Positions 47,172-55,017 of a DNA stretch of 64,000 nt are shown here, piece after piece. This DNA comes from Pseudomonadota bacterium (GTDB lineage Bacteria; Pseudomonadota; Gammaproteobacteria; Steroidobacterales; Woeseiaceae). The notes beneath the pieces were generated by a model, which saw only the letters and a list, made by a program, of their open reading frames with translations, ran no database searches and was not told where the DNA came from. The position numbers and the translations under genes were made by a program. The stretch is taken from the NCBI GenBank assembly GCA_027618995.1, contig JAQCGO010000002.1:124001-188000 (forward strand), written 5' to 3'. Each line of letters opens with the position of its first letter. Within the stretch, counting starts at the first letter, position 1.

Positions 47172-48446
47172 ATGAAGGACGAAACTCTGGCCATTCACGC
47201 TGGCTTCAAATCAGACCCGACGACCAAGGCGGTGGCTGTACCGATATACCAAACGGTCGCGTATGAATTCGATAACGCGCAGCACGGCGCGGACTTGTTC
47301 AACCTCGTGGTTCCGGGAAATATTTACTCGCGCATCATGAATCCGACGGTCGACGTTCTGGAGAAGCGCTCGGCGGAACTCGAAGGTGGTATCGCGGGCC
47401 TTTGTGTCAGTGCGGGCAGTGCGGCAATCAACTACTCGATTTTGAATATAGCCGAGCATGGCAACAATATCGTCTCCGTGCCTATGCTCTATGGCGGCAG
47501 CTATACGCTATTCAAACATATTCTACCGAAGCTCGGCATCGAAGTTCGATTTGCCGCGGATGATTCCGCCGCCGCGATGGAGAAGCTGATCGATGCGAAG
47601 ACCAGTGCGGTTTTCTGTGAGTCGATTGGCAACCCTGCGGGCAATATTGTCGATATCGAAGCGTTGGCGAAAATGGCACATAAGCACGGCGTGCCGTTGA
47701 TCGTCGACAATACTGTCGCAACGCCTGTTTTAATCAAACCCATAAAATGGGGCGCGGACATTGTCGTGAACTCGCTGACAAAGTACATGGGAGGTCATGG
47801 CACCACCTTAGGCGGCGTTATTGTTGATAGCGGTCAATTTCCCTGGGCAGACTATCCTGAGAAGTTTCACATGCTGACGGAACCGGATTCGTCCTATCAC
47901 GGCGTGGTGTATACGGAAGCGCTCGGGCCGGCCGCGTACATTGGCCGCGCACGGACTGTACCGCTACGCAACACCGGATCGGCGCTCAGCCCAATGAACG
48001 CATTTCAGATACTGCAAGGTTTGCAAACGCTGCCGCTGCGTATGGAACGGCACTGCGACAACGCACTGGCCGTTGCGAAACATCTCGAGCAGCACTCGGG
48101 TGTCGCGTGGGTCAACTACGCGGGTCTTGCGAGTTCGCCGTATTACGATCTCGCTCAGAAGTACACCAACGGCAGGCCATCCGCGCTGCTGACTTTTGGC
48201 ATCAAGGGCGGTTTCGATGCCGGAGTGAAGTTTTATGATGCGTTGCAGATGTTCCTGCGGCTGGTCAATATCGGTGATGTCAAATCACTGGCTGCGCATC
48301 CTGCGTCGACGACGCACCGGCAGCTATCGGATGAGGAGCTGAAATCGGCGGGCGTGACACCCGACATGATTCGGCTGTGCGTTGGAATCGAGCACATTGA
48401 CGATATCCTCGCTGACCTCGATCAGGCGCTGGCCGTCGCTGGCTGA
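47172..48446 (+). CDS. metY: O-acetylhomoserine aminocarboxypropyltransferase (sulfhydrylase)
   Basis: MetY makes homocysteine from O-acetylhomoserine and sulfide using PLP. The 424 residues match the family: ETLAIHAGFKSDPTTKAVAVPIYQTVAYEFDN at the start, YSRIMNPTVDVLEKR, and the PLP-lysine region VVNSLTKYMGGHGTTLGGV. MNAFQILQGLQTLPLRMERH and SLAAHPASTTHRQLSDEEL follow near the C-terminus. AAGGAAA lies seven bases before the ATG. It is monocistronic, preceded by a palindromic site and followed by the antisense-oriented tRNA-Arg. Confidence 0.96.
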   Translation: MKDETLAIHAGFKSDPTTKAVAVPIYQTVAYEFDNAQHGADLFNLVVPGNIYSRIMNPTVDVLEKRSAELEGGIAGLCVSAGSAAINYSILNIAEHGNNIVSVPMLYGGSYTLFKHILPKLGIEVRFAADDSAAAMEKLIDAKTSAVFCESIGNPAGNIVDIEALAKMAHKHGVPLIVDNTVATPVLIKPIKWGADIVVNSLTKYMGGHGTTLGGVIVDSGQFPWADYPEKFHMLTEPDSSYHGVVYTEALGPAAYIGRARTVPLRNTGSALSPMNAFQILQGLQTLPLRMERHCDNALAVAKHLEQHSGVAWVNYAGLASSPYYDLAQKYTNGRPSALLTFGIKGGFDAGVKFYDALQMFLRLVNIGDVKSLAAHPASTTHRQLSDEELKSAGVTPDMIRLCVGIEHIDDILADLDQALAVAG

Positions 48447-48459
48447 AATCATTTAGGGC

Positions 48460-48536
48460 TGGCGCCCCGGCCATGATTCGAACATGGGACCTACGGTTTA
48501 GGAAACCGTCGCTCTATCCGACTGAGCTACCGGGGC
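48460..48536 (-). tRNA. tRNA-Arg (anticodon CCU)
   Basis: The minus strand reads GCCCCGGTAGCTCAGTCGGA at the 5' end. The anticodon arm is ACGGT-TTCCTAA-ACCGT with anticodon CCT, and the T arm contains GTTCGAATC. The acceptor stem GCCCCGG/CCGGGGC has discriminator G and encoded CCA (48462-48460). Total length is 77 bases. It lies between metY and the holin-like gene, both on the opposite strand. Confidence 0.97.
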
Positions 48537-48588
48537 ACGGCAGCCGGCATTCTAGCAAAGAGTACGCCGACAACGCATAATCGTGCGT

Positions 48589-48966
48589 ATGGCTGGAATA
48601 ATTGTTCGTACGTTGATAGGGATGCTGGGTCTGTTGCTGGCCTCGGCACTGATTTCAGGTTTGCAGATAGAGGGGGTGGGGACCTTTATTCTGGCGGCGC
48701 TGTTGCTTGGGCTGGTGAATGCTTTTGTCCGTCCCGTTGCTTTCCCGTTGACTCTGCCACTGACAATCATAACGCTGGGCCTGTTCCTGCTTGTTCTGAA
48801 CGCGGCGATGTTCGGTTTGGTAGCGGCAATACTCGACAATTTCGTTGCCACCGGGCTTGGCTCCGCAATTCTTGGCGCATTGATCGTTTCGATTACCAGC
48901 ATGATCGCGTCCTGGTACATCGGACCCAAGGGCCAAATCGAAATCCTGGTTATTCGCCGCGATTAA
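48589..48966 (+). CDS. Phage-holin-family-4-like small membrane protein
   Basis: A 125-residue protein with four hydrophobic helices: TLIGMLGLLLASALISGLQIEG, TFILAALLLGLVNAFVRP, LPLTIITLGLFLLVLNAAMFGLVAAI and ILGALIVSITSMIASWYIG. N-A-F-V-R-P and the L-P-x-T-I-x-T-L-G-L-F pattern are the signature of the phage_holin_4_2 (YvlD-like) family. Despite the family name, such genes are common in bacterial chromosomes and their role is unknown. The ATG at 48589 is preferred over GTG at 48583. A broken dienelactone hydrolase gene follows 6 bases later. Confidence 0.85.
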   Translation: MAGIIVRTLIGMLGLLLASALISGLQIEGVGTFILAALLLGLVNAFVRPVAFPLTLPLTIITLGLFLLVLNAAMFGLVAAILDNFVATGLGSAILGALIVSITSMIASWYIGPKGQIEILVIRRD

Positions 48967-48972
48967 GCTGCA

Positions 48973-49474
48973 GTGAGCATTCAGACGCGCCTCCTTGAAT
49001 ACGTGGATGGGGACCTCGTGTTCGAGGGACGTCTCGCCTGGGACGACACGTGCCATGGTCCACGACCGGGTGTCCTCGTTTCACATACTATTGCGGGCCG
49101 CAGTGCATTTGAAGAGCGCAAAGCGCGACAGCTTGCCGAGCTCGGTTACGTTGGCTTCGCGATCGATGTCTATGGCAAGGGCACGCAGTCGACCGACTTG
49201 GTCGCAAACAAGGCCCGCATGGATGCGCTCAAGGCGGATCGACCCGGCCTGCAGAGACGGTTGCTGGTGGCGCCCGCAGAGGTCGTCGCACTTGCGCAAG
49301 AGCTGACGGCTGCGGGCGCCGACTGGCAACTAACTGCACGGCTATGGTCATACCATGCACGCTTTCAGCAACCCGATCGCACGGGATCCGGTTGGCGGCA
49401 AGGCTTATAGCGAGAGCGCCGATCGGCGTTCCTGGGCAGCGACGCGATATTTTCTCGCCGAGCTGTTTGACTAA
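48973..49474 (+). pseudogene. Dienelactone hydrolase family pseudogene (internal deletion plus frameshift)
   Basis: The N-terminal part is a clear alpha/beta hydrolase of the DLH type (DGDLVFEGRLAWDDTCHGPRPG, ERKARQLAELGYVGFAIDVYGKG). At about 49266-49275 the sequence jumps from LQRRLL straight to PAEVVALAQELTAAGADWQL, which in relatives lies more than 100 residues further on. The nucleophile elbow and the catalytic aspartate are therefore gone. A second lesion follows between about 49333 and 49343. After DWQL the frame shifts by one, and the expected YGHTMHAFSNP, then ESADRRSWAATRYFLAELFD, is found in another frame, ending at TAA 49472-49474. The gene must be non-functional. Confidence 0.9.
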
Positions 49475-49492
49475 CTAGCAAGAGGAATTGAT

Positions 49493-51184
49493 GTGAAGAA
49501 TAATTTTGTAACTGTACTGGCCGGTATCGCGGCAACTATGGCATTGACTGCCTGTGGTAACGATGAATCAGAGCCTGTGGCAGCTGCCGGCGCGAAGTCC
49601 ACTGCGGCCGCAGTCGAGCTGATCACCGAAGATTTCGTACGCGAGATCATCAAGGAAATTTCCGACGATCGTTACGAGGGTCGTGGTCCATCAACCGCAG
49701 GCGATATTGCCGCGCGAAAGTATCTTGCCGGACGTATGGCCGAGATGGGGCTGCAACCTGGCGCCGCCGATGGCAGCTGGGAGCAACCGTTCGACATGGT
49801 CAGCGTTGAAACGCATTCGCCGGCAAGCTGGGAGTTTTCAGGGCACGGCGAAACGAAGGCTTTCAAAAACTATGACGATTTCGTGATAAACGGTAATTTG
49901 CAACGACCGCGAATCGATATCAACGATGCCGAGGTCGTATTCGCCGGTTACGGCATCCAGGCGCCTGAATTTGGATGGGATGATTACAAAGACGTCGATG
50001 TTCACGGCAAAATCGTCATCCTCATGAACAACGATCCGGACTGGGATCCGGAGTTGTTCGCCGGTGAAACCCGCCTCTGGTACGAACGCTGGGATTACAA
50101 GTTCGAAAACGCGACGCGTAATGGCGCCATCGGCGCGATCATTATTCATACGACACCATCGGCCGGTTATCCGTTCCAGGTTTTACAGACCTCAAATACA
50201 GGCCCGCAAATGGAATTACCTGTAGGTGACGAACCGCGTAATCAGTTCAAGTCCTTCATGACCGAAGACGCGAGCCGGGCGCTGGTCGCGATGGCCGGCA
50301 TGGATCTCGATGAACTGCGCGAAGCAGCCTATAACCGCGATTTCAAACCGGTGCCGCTCGGCGTGACCACATCGATCGCCGCGGACGTGTCGATCAATTC
50401 AGTGCAGACGGCGAACGTACTTGGCCTGATCCCGGGCAGTGATCCCGTGCTAAAGAGTGAGGTCGTTATATTCTCGGCGCACCATGATCACCTCGGTGTC
50501 GGACCAGCGAACGCCGACGGCGATACGATCTATAACGGTGCGATGGACAATGCCTCGGGTGTTGCCGAAGTGCTGGCGATGGCGAAGGCCTACATGGCAC
50601 TGCCGGAACGCCCACGACGCTCGATCCTCGTTTGTCTCGTGGGCGCCGAAGAACAGGGCCTGCTTGGCTCGAAATGGTATGCCGCGAATCCGACGTTTCA
50701 TCCGGGCAAGATCGCCGCCAACCTGAATTTCGACGGTGGCAACTTGCACGGGCTGACGAAAGACATCACCTATGTCGGCTTCGGCAAGACCTCGATTGAT
50801 GAGGAAGTGATCAAGTACGCGGCGGAGCAGGGGCGTGTTGTCAAGCCGGATCAGTTCGTTGATCGCGGTTACTTCTATCGCTCGGATCAGTTCAGCTTCG
50901 CCAAGGTCGGTGTGCCGGCTGTGTACCTCGAGCCGGGTACGGACTTTATCGATCGCCCGGAAGATTGGGGTAAGCAGCAGAAAGAACTTTACGAGGAGCA
51001 CCACTATCACCAGCCCTCCGACGAATACGATCCGAACTGGAACCTGGCGGGCATGGTTCAGGACACACAGGTTGGCTTCTGGATCGGTCTTGCCGTTGCG
51101 AATGCCGACGCGATGCCGACCTGGAATGCAGGCGACGAATTTGAGGCCAAACGTCTCGAAGCATTGGCGACTGCAGGCGAATAA
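49493..51184 (+). CDS. M28 family metallopeptidase, lipoprotein
   Basis: An exported di-zinc aminopeptidase-like enzyme of 563 residues. The signal peptide ends ATMALTACGND with a lipobox (LTAC, Cys about residue 21); Gly at +2 fits outer-membrane sorting. A PA-type insert domain (about residues 130-280, VVFAGYGIQAPEFGWDDYKDVDVHGK) precedes the second half of the catalytic domain. Zinc-site motifs are visible: VIFSAHHDHLGVG, NGAMDNASGVAEVLAMA, LVGAEEQGLLGS, and EEHHYHQPSDEY near the end. Substrate is probably peptides, for nutrient scavenging. It is followed by a bidirectional terminator. Confidence 0.92.
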   Translation: MKNNFVTVLAGIAATMALTACGNDESEPVAAAGAKSTAAAVELITEDFVREIIKEISDDRYEGRGPSTAGDIAARKYLAGRMAEMGLQPGAADGSWEQPFDMVSVETHSPASWEFSGHGETKAFKNYDDFVINGNLQRPRIDINDAEVVFAGYGIQAPEFGWDDYKDVDVHGKIVILMNNDPDWDPELFAGETRLWYERWDYKFENATRNGAIGAIIIHTTPSAGYPFQVLQTSNTGPQMELPVGDEPRNQFKSFMTEDASRALVAMAGMDLDELREAAYNRDFKPVPLGVTTSIAADVSINSVQTANVLGLIPGSDPVLKSEVVIFSAHHDHLGVGPANADGDTIYNGAMDNASGVAEVLAMAKAYMALPERPRRSILVCLVGAEEQGLLGSKWYAANPTFHPGKIAANLNFDGGNLHGLTKDITYVGFGKTSIDEEVIKYAAEQGRVVKPDQFVDRGYFYRSDQFSFAKVGVPAVYLEPGTDFIDRPEDWGKQQKELYEEHHYHQPSDEYDPNWNLAGMVQDTQVGFWIGLAVANADAMPTWNAGDEFEAKRLEALATAGE

Positions 51185-51306
51185 AGTCAAGAATCTGAAA
51201 TATTGATTCATAGCAAGGAATTCACGGAAATCTGTGGCGAGCATGTCGACTACATGTGGGACATTCGGCACGGGAAATAGCAACCAAGCTTGAAGCATGA
51301 AGTGAA

Positions 51307-51331
51307 AAGCCGGGCTTTGCCCGGCTTTTTT
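51307..51331. terminator. Bidirectional intrinsic terminator between the M28 peptidase and ExeA-like genes
   Basis: A perfect 9-bp stem AAGCCGGGC / GCCCGGCTT with a 3-base loop is flanked by A residues on the left and T residues on the right. It can therefore terminate transcripts from both convergent genes. The stop codon of the ATPase gene touches its right edge. Confidence 0.9.
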
Positions 51332-53627
51332 ACTTGCGGCGAAAGCGGCTGAAAAAGCCCTTATCGGAATCGTCGTCATCATCGTCATCGTCGTCTTCCG
51401 ATATCGCGTTGGGACGTATGCTCAGTGCTTTGAGTGTTTGCGTCATCGAGGTCGTTATCTGGTCCTCGATCGAGTCGACAGGGACGGAGTTGGCGGCTGT
51501 TGGCGACTCCAGCCTGCTACCGGACATGACGATACATTCGGTCGCATCGGGCGTTGCCGGTGCGCCGCGTGGCACCGTAGAATTATTGAGTTCGCGCAAT
51601 ACCTTTAGCCGCTGCGACGGAGATGTATCCATAACTTTCGGCGCGTTCGATTTGTCTGCCTCGATACTCAGTTCCACATCTTGAACTTCGTCATCGAGGG
51701 GTAGCGATGCGTTGGCCGCGACCTGAGCAGCAAGCGAGCTGAATTCTTCACCGAACAAGGTTTCTGCCATGAAGTCATCAACGTCTTCAATCGTCCTGGC
51801 CATTGCGATACTCGATGCGATTTTCTCGAGTTCCTGGACCGGCAGACGCGCCTCCTTAGCGGGGGCGGTGGTTGCAACAGCAGCGGCTGCAACAGTTGGG
51901 GCAGTTGCGGCAACCCGGGCAATCGGCGCCGCCGCCGGTTTGTTGACGACAGGTAACGGCTTCTCCGCAGGTTTCGCAGCCACTTTCGGCACAGGCGTCG
52001 GGGCGGTATTCGTCAAGGGTTTCGCGATCGGCTTCGGCACGATCTGTGGCTCCGGTTTCGGAATCGCTTTGGGAACCGGTTTTTGCTCAGTCTTTGGTAC
52101 GGCTTTTACGACCGGCTGAATCGTCGCCTTAACGGATTTAACGCCGCCGGACTGGTCGTCATTTGATGCATTGCTGCCGCTGCGAGGTGCCGCAGCGGGT
52201 TCAGGCTGCGTTTTCTTCAGTGCTTCGGTCTCTTCTTGAATCTTCGCCTCAATCTGTTTGTCGAGTGTGATCTCCGGAATCACTTCCACACGATCATCGT
52301 TGTCGGCGCTCTTTGACGTCCCGCGCCGTGGACGTAGTTGCGAGGCAGCGGCAACAGCGTCCGGTCCCTGGGCGATCGCCATGGCTCGCTCCAGGGCTTC
52401 GAGATCGGGCCGCAGTTCGGCGAAGGTCGGATCACGATCCCAGGCCGGAATGTCCTTCGGTATTCGGCCATCTTCATCACGCGCTTCGGACGGGATGTTG
52501 GCCGTTAAATTGGTTAGCACCGGCAGTTCATTTTCGGTTTGCTCATGCACCGGTTCCTCTATCACAGTGGTGGACACTTTGAGCGGTACGGGACGGGCCT
52601 GCCATGAGGCTGCGAATTGCTCCGGACCTCGGGCCAGATAGGGTGCCAGAATCTCGAGGTCGGGCAGCGTATCCTGAATAAATACAGGCATGTCGTCCTC
52701 TTCAACCCTCACCACGGGCGTCGCGTTTGCGAGAGCCGGTTCCGGTGGCAGGATGTCCTCAACGGCCGCCGCCTTTTCGATGGCCGCGGCGACATGCTCG
52801 ACCTTGTGTTTAGTGGTCAGGCCGAATTCTTCGGCGGCTGTCTGCGCGATCATTTGCGGCGTAATGCGTTTATCGCCTTTCTCCGCTGCAATGTTCAGCA
52901 CGGACTCGAGCAGGTTGTTGACGACACGGGGCAGGCCATCACTGAGATCGTGTAGCGTGTTGGCGGAGCCCTCCGCAAATATCGTGTCGAACTCGCGACC
53001 CGCCAGACGGAAACAATGTTTCAGGTAGCCCTGTAACTCAATCACGTTCTGTGCGTCGAGTTTTTGTCGTGTTCGCAGGCGCTGTTTTAGTCGCGCCAGC
53101 TTCGGGTCGCGCAACAGGTCATTGATGCTGTCGTCGCCGAGCAGGATGAGGTTGGCGCCGTTGGAAACGCCGGCGTCCGCAGCGGTCAGTGCTTCTAGCT
53201 CCGATAACGTGTCGGGTCCAATGCGAGTCGCATCTTCGACCAGGATGAAGACCCGGGTATTCTGCTCGGCAAACTGCTGCAACATGCGCCGAAAGGTTGC
53301 GAACCTGTGCACCGTGCTCTTTGGCAACTGCCGTGCGCCCATTCCGGCGAGCAATATCTCCAGAACTTCGTCGGCCCCGAAGGTCTTGCGGCCAATGGTT
53401 ACGATGCCCCGCTTTTATCCGATGCCATCGAGCGCTCGTTTTGCTATCGTCGTTTTGCCAGAGTCAACGGGTCCACTCAGGCAGACAACGGCATCCTCGG
53501 TCAATAATGCTTTTTTCAGGGCTGCGATAACGGCTGCAACCTGCGGCGCCACAAATACGTTTGTGCCGACTACGTGGGCGGAAAACGGGGCCTTATTCAG
53601 GCCAAAGTGCGACAGGTACGAGTTCAT
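51330..53627 (-). pseudogene. ExeA-like AAA ATPase with long Pro/Lys/acidic tail, interrupted by an in-frame TAA
   Basis: The ATG at 53627 starts MNSYLSHFGLNKAPFSAHV, typical of ExeA/GspA-like ATPases. The Walker A is CLSGPVDSGKTTIAKRA (about residue 50). TAA at 53417-53415 then interrupts the frame (DGIG-stop-KRGIVTIGRKTFGADEVLEILLAGMG). The rest continues in frame: Walker B-like RVFILVEDATRIGPDTLSELEAL, LRTRQKLDAQNVIELQGYLKHC, SDGLPRVVNNLLESV. A long low-complexity region rich in Pro-Lys (KPVPKAIPKPEPQIVPKP) follows, and a tail with nine consecutive Asp ends GFFSRFRRK. Restored length is 765 residues. Separated from Walker A, the downstream part alone could not hydrolyse ATP. No GspB/ExeB partner is nearby, so a secretin-assembly role is unproven. 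Confidence 0.85.
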
Positions 53628-53805
53628 CTGTGGCAGTTTGTAGCCAAACAGGCGCGAATTCAGGGAGTTAAGTCACAAAAAGCGATTTTTATGTTATTTG
53701 GCGCGACGTACTCCAAGGCGCGGAATAATATGGTGCCTGGGCATGACTGTTGGTTCCTTGTTCGGACGGATCTCGATGAAAAACCTCCTTGCTATCAAAT
53801 ACTTC

Positions 53806-53829
53806 GGTGTTATAGCGAACTACAACACC
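53806..53829. promoter_or_regulatory. Inverted-repeat operator candidate upstream of the RND efflux genes
   Basis: GGTGTTATAG (53806-53815) and CTACAACACC (53820-53829) form ten-base arms with one mismatch around CGAA, 50 bases before the adaptor start. TTGCTA (53789-53794) and TATAGC (53811-53816) could be a promoter with a 16-base spacer whose -10 lies inside the repeat. The geometry fits a TetR- or MarR-type repressor site. No regulator gene is adjacent. Confidence 0.5.
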
Positions 53830-53878
53830 AATTTACTAACTATTGACACCATCCCGGGATATACAGGGCAGTAAAAAA

Positions 53879-55015
53879 ATGCAGCGAAAAACCAAGCGTA
53901 TTTTGTTGGTCGTTGGCATATTTGCCGGCACCATTCTGGCGGCCGCGGCGCTGCAGTCCATGCGCCTTGAGCCGGAGAAAAAAGACGTCGAAAATCTTGA
54001 TTTGCTGGTCGACGTGCTTGAGCTCAAGTCGACGACCGAAAGCTTTGAAATATTGAGCCAGGGCATCGTACGCCCACGCACTCAGACCGTTCTCAGTGCG
54101 GAAGTGTCCGGGTCGATTGTCGAGATTTCGCCGAAGTTCATTGCCGGCGGCGTGTTTCGGGCAGGCGAGGTCCTGATGCGGATCGATCCGATCAATTATG
54201 AGGCCGCGGTCGAGCGATCGATGGCATTGGTCCGGCAACGTCAGATCGAGAATGACGGTGCGGAGAAATTACGTCTGCAAGGCTACCGTGCGGAGGCTGA
54301 GCTGGCCGCCGCTGCTGCCGCGCTGGCTTCGGCAAGCGCAGAACTGGTCAGCGCGCGACGCAACCTCGAACGAACCTATATTCGGCTGCCGTACGAGGGC
54401 ATGGTGTTATCCAAGGACGCCGATCTCGGCCAGTTCGTTAATCCCGGCACGCCAATTGGCTCAACTTTCGCCACAGACTCTGCGGAGATTCGCCTGCCCT
54501 TAACCGACCAGGACCTAGCATTCGTCGAGATACCGAGTAGCAGTGATATTACCGGAACTGGCAGCGCGAACGGCCCGTTGGTTCAGCTCAGCGCCGTTCA
54601 AAAAGGCCAGCGCGTGTTGTGGAACGTGCAAATCGTGCGCTCGGAAGGTGTCGTCGACGAACTGAGTCGGGTGACCTACGTCGTCGCGCACCTGGATGAT
54701 CCCTACAAGCTGCATGGCGAGGGAGTCCCATTGCCAATTGGCACATTTGTTTCTGCTAGAATCAGCGGCTCGAATGCGGTCGACATAATTCAGGTACCGC
54801 GGAGTGCCGTTCGTGGTTCCGACCAGCTGTTGTTCATAAGCGATGAAGACACCATCGAAATTCGCTCGGTCAGCATTCTCAGATCCGACGCGTTGTATGT
54901 CTATGTCGATGGTGGTGCAGAGCCCGGCGAACGAATTGCGACAACGGCAATCGCAGCACCGACCAACGGCATGAGCGTGCGCACGGCCAATACAGCTGTA
55001 GCTGCCGAGAACTAG
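53879..55015 (+). CDS. RND efflux periplasmic adaptor (membrane fusion) subunit
   Basis: The adaptor connects an inner-membrane RND pump to an outer-membrane channel. Start ATG 53879 (378 residues) is preferred; TTG 53843 is possible. The N-terminus has a membrane anchor (RILLVVGIFAGTILAAAALQS). Beta-barrel and lipoyl segments (RPRTQTVLSAEVSGSIVEIS; RIDPINYEAAVERS), a short alpha-helical hairpin rich in Ala (ELAAAAAALASASAELVSARRNLE), and LPYEGMVLSKDADLGQFVNPG fit the HlyD/AcrA family. The permease gene follows 2 bases after its stop. No outer-membrane TolC-like gene is in the window. Confidence 0.93.
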   Translation: MQRKTKRILLVVGIFAGTILAAAALQSMRLEPEKKDVENLDLLVDVLELKSTTESFEILSQGIVRPRTQTVLSAEVSGSIVEISPKFIAGGVFRAGEVLMRIDPINYEAAVERSMALVRQRQIENDGAEKLRLQGYRAEAELAAAAAALASASAELVSARRNLERTYIRLPYEGMVLSKDADLGQFVNPGTPIGSTFATDSAEIRLPLTDQDLAFVEIPSSSDITGTGSANGPLVQLSAVQKGQRVLWNVQIVRSEGVVDELSRVTYVVAHLDDPYKLHGEGVPLPIGTFVSARISGSNAVDIIQVPRSAVRGSDQLLFISDEDTIEIRSVSILRSDALYVYVDGGAEPGERIATTAIAAPTNGMSVRTANTAVAAEN

Positions 55016-55017
55016 GC

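Noticed and set aside
51364-51400. GTC/ATC-rich trinucleotide run as a CRISPR or regulatory repeat
   Set aside because: It encodes the poly-aspartate tail of the ExeA-like protein in frame, with no spacer structure. I saw no CRISPR array anywhere in the window.
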